Positions 32,772 to 33,665 of a stretch of DNA of 33,665 nt are shown here, in pieces. Origin of the DNA: Desulfobacter latus (lineage in GTDB: Bacteria; Desulfobacterota; Desulfobacteria; Desulfobacterales; Desulfobacteraceae); NCBI RefSeq assembly GCF_013389365.1, contig NZ_JACADJ010000033.1:6866-40530 (forward strand). Direction: 5' to 3'. Below the pieces are notes generated by a model. The model did not search any database and was not told the DNA's origin. It was given only the letters and a program-made list of their open reading frames with translations. How positions within the stretch are numbered: position 1 is the first letter of the stretch; every line of letters begins with the position of its first letter. The translations under genes and the position numbers were made by a program.

Positions 32772-33579
32772 ACTTTTTGTGTACATAAATGGCATGCTTG
32801 CCGGTGAGCTTTGGTTGGATGATCAAAACAGATTTTGTTTTCAATACTCAAAAGAGTAGTTGAGAAAGCATGATAGTTTTCATTTATCCGTTTCCTTGCC
32901 TTTACAAGAAAAACCTTTTCTGAATGATAGCTGTTATTCCTATTTCACAAATCTTTTACCTGAAGCAAAGGTATTGACGGCTCTGTCACGAAAATTAGGC
33001 ATTGCTGAAGAGGATAAATTTTCCTTGCTCCGTGCTATTGGCGGGGATTGTGCCGGTGCCGTTTCTCTTTATCCCCCTGATGTCGATTACCCTGGACCGA
33101 ATGATTACAAATATGAACCTTTTTCAGAAAAGGATTTAGCAGAAAAAATAACTGAGTTGGGGATCAATCCGTTGCTGGCTGCAGAAGAAAGAAGGCTTTC
33201 CCTGGCAGGAGGAATGGAGAAGCTGCCGGTCTATATCAAAGATCATCGAATCTATCTGCCCTTAAATGGGGCTCCGACTACTCATATCATCAAGACTCCT
33301 GTCAAAGATTTGCAGGGTGTTGTGACCAACGAAGCCTATTGCATGAGTCTGGCTAAAAATTGGGGTTTTGATGTCCCAGATGTCGATATATTGAAAGTCA
33401 GGGATCTCTGGTTGTATGCCGTAAGGCGTTATGACAGAAAGATAGAAGAAAAGGGTATTGTTCGGCTTGTCGGCATCCTTCATATAAGTTCAAAAGTACT
33501 TTACAGTTTTTATCATCAGAATTTTGATCGCAACTATCTTGTCACAGCAAAATACCGTGTTTATTATACTCAAATATGA
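32764..33579 (+). pseudogene. hipA: Broken HipA-family kinase toxin gene
   Basis: The frame opens MNKLFVYINGMLAGELWL, the HipA N-terminal strand pair, and runs to a TAG at codon 32 (32857-32859). The family there has FxYxxEWL, so TGG to TAG is the simplest change. The frame continues as HipA: SFHLSVSLPLQEKPF, FTNLLPEAKV, DKFSLLRAIGGDCAGAVSL, RLSLAGGMEKLPVYI, PTTHIIKTP and WLYAVRRYDRKI. After IVRL the sequence becomes unrelated (VGILHISSKVLYSFY, a 45-nt in-frame insertion?) before a weak HQNFD, and stops at 33579. The C-lobe with the catalytic Asp and Asn is missing (about 270 versus about 440 aa). Confidence 0.85.
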
Positions 33580-33665
33580 ATTGTGATTATCTCAACATTT
33601 CTACAGTAGAGAAATAATCATCACTTACTTCACAGCACAAAATAGCATCATGCTTTTTTTGAGAA
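33580..33665. other. Window end after hipA remnant
   Basis: This 86-bp tail has no frame continuing HipA and no feature I can support. A short palindrome-like stretch (TTTCTAC...GTAGAGAAA) is present. Confidence 0.5.

Noticed and set aside
33597-33617. TTTCTAC...GTAGAGAAA palindrome resembling the Cas12a direct-repeat core
   Set aside because: Only one copy, no spacers and no cas genes in the window.

Overview
The window looks like a chromosomal segment of a Gram-negative, probably anaerobic bacterium. The best guess is Desulfobacterota (Desulfobacteraceae-like). This rests on very large exported proteins with dockerin-type calcium loops, a non-cellulosomal cohesin, a streptopain-like protease, CACGGAA-type intergenic repeats and moderate GC. 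No ribosomal or phylogenetic marker gene is present, so the assignment is inference.

Positions 1-22152 (all minus strand) hold one co-directional block of seven genes for exported or membrane proteins. In transcription order they are: a 3994-aa giant (dockerin, four seven-blade propeller blocks, 16 PKD domains, MAM-like and LamG inserts, C-terminal FlgD-like Ig domains); a 1650-aa RHS/YD-repeat protein with a 41-residue acidic linker and an unrecognised C-terminal tail; a DUF3592 membrane protein; a TolB-like propeller protein; a stand-alone FlgD-Ig protein; a cohesin-dockerin protein; and a PPC-like tandem-repeat protein cut by the window edge. Junctions are tight (14 bp, 15 bp, an ATGA overlap, 97 bp, 19 bp, 128 bp). 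Cohesin and dockerin in the same cluster suggest that the products assemble outside the cell. This is the best candidate for an undescribed system.

Positions 22283-26332 hold an ABC importer operon: Fe(III)-type binding protein, fused permease, ATPase and an exported ChrB/Chrome_Resist-domain protein. The last three genes are joined by ATGA overlaps. A 164-bp inverted-repeat element carrying what appears to be an internally deleted GxxExxY gene sits between the binding protein and the permease.

Positions 26431-31024 hold two more exported proteins: a triplicated right-handed beta-helix protein ending in TSP3-like and EF-hand loops, and a C10 (streptopain) peptidase with a C-terminal dockerin. 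The peptidase overlaps an upstream run brnT-brnA-sixA, so a toxin-antitoxin pair, a phosphohistidine phosphatase and a secreted protease form one overlapping minus-strand unit.

Positions 32088-33665 start with a 435-bp divergent intergenic region. It holds a palindrome in front of brnT, a small GGGGTC...GACCCC inverted-repeat fragment, and three similar palindromes spaced exactly 49 bp apart in front of hipB. The hipA that follows is broken by an in-frame TAG and a degraded 3' end.
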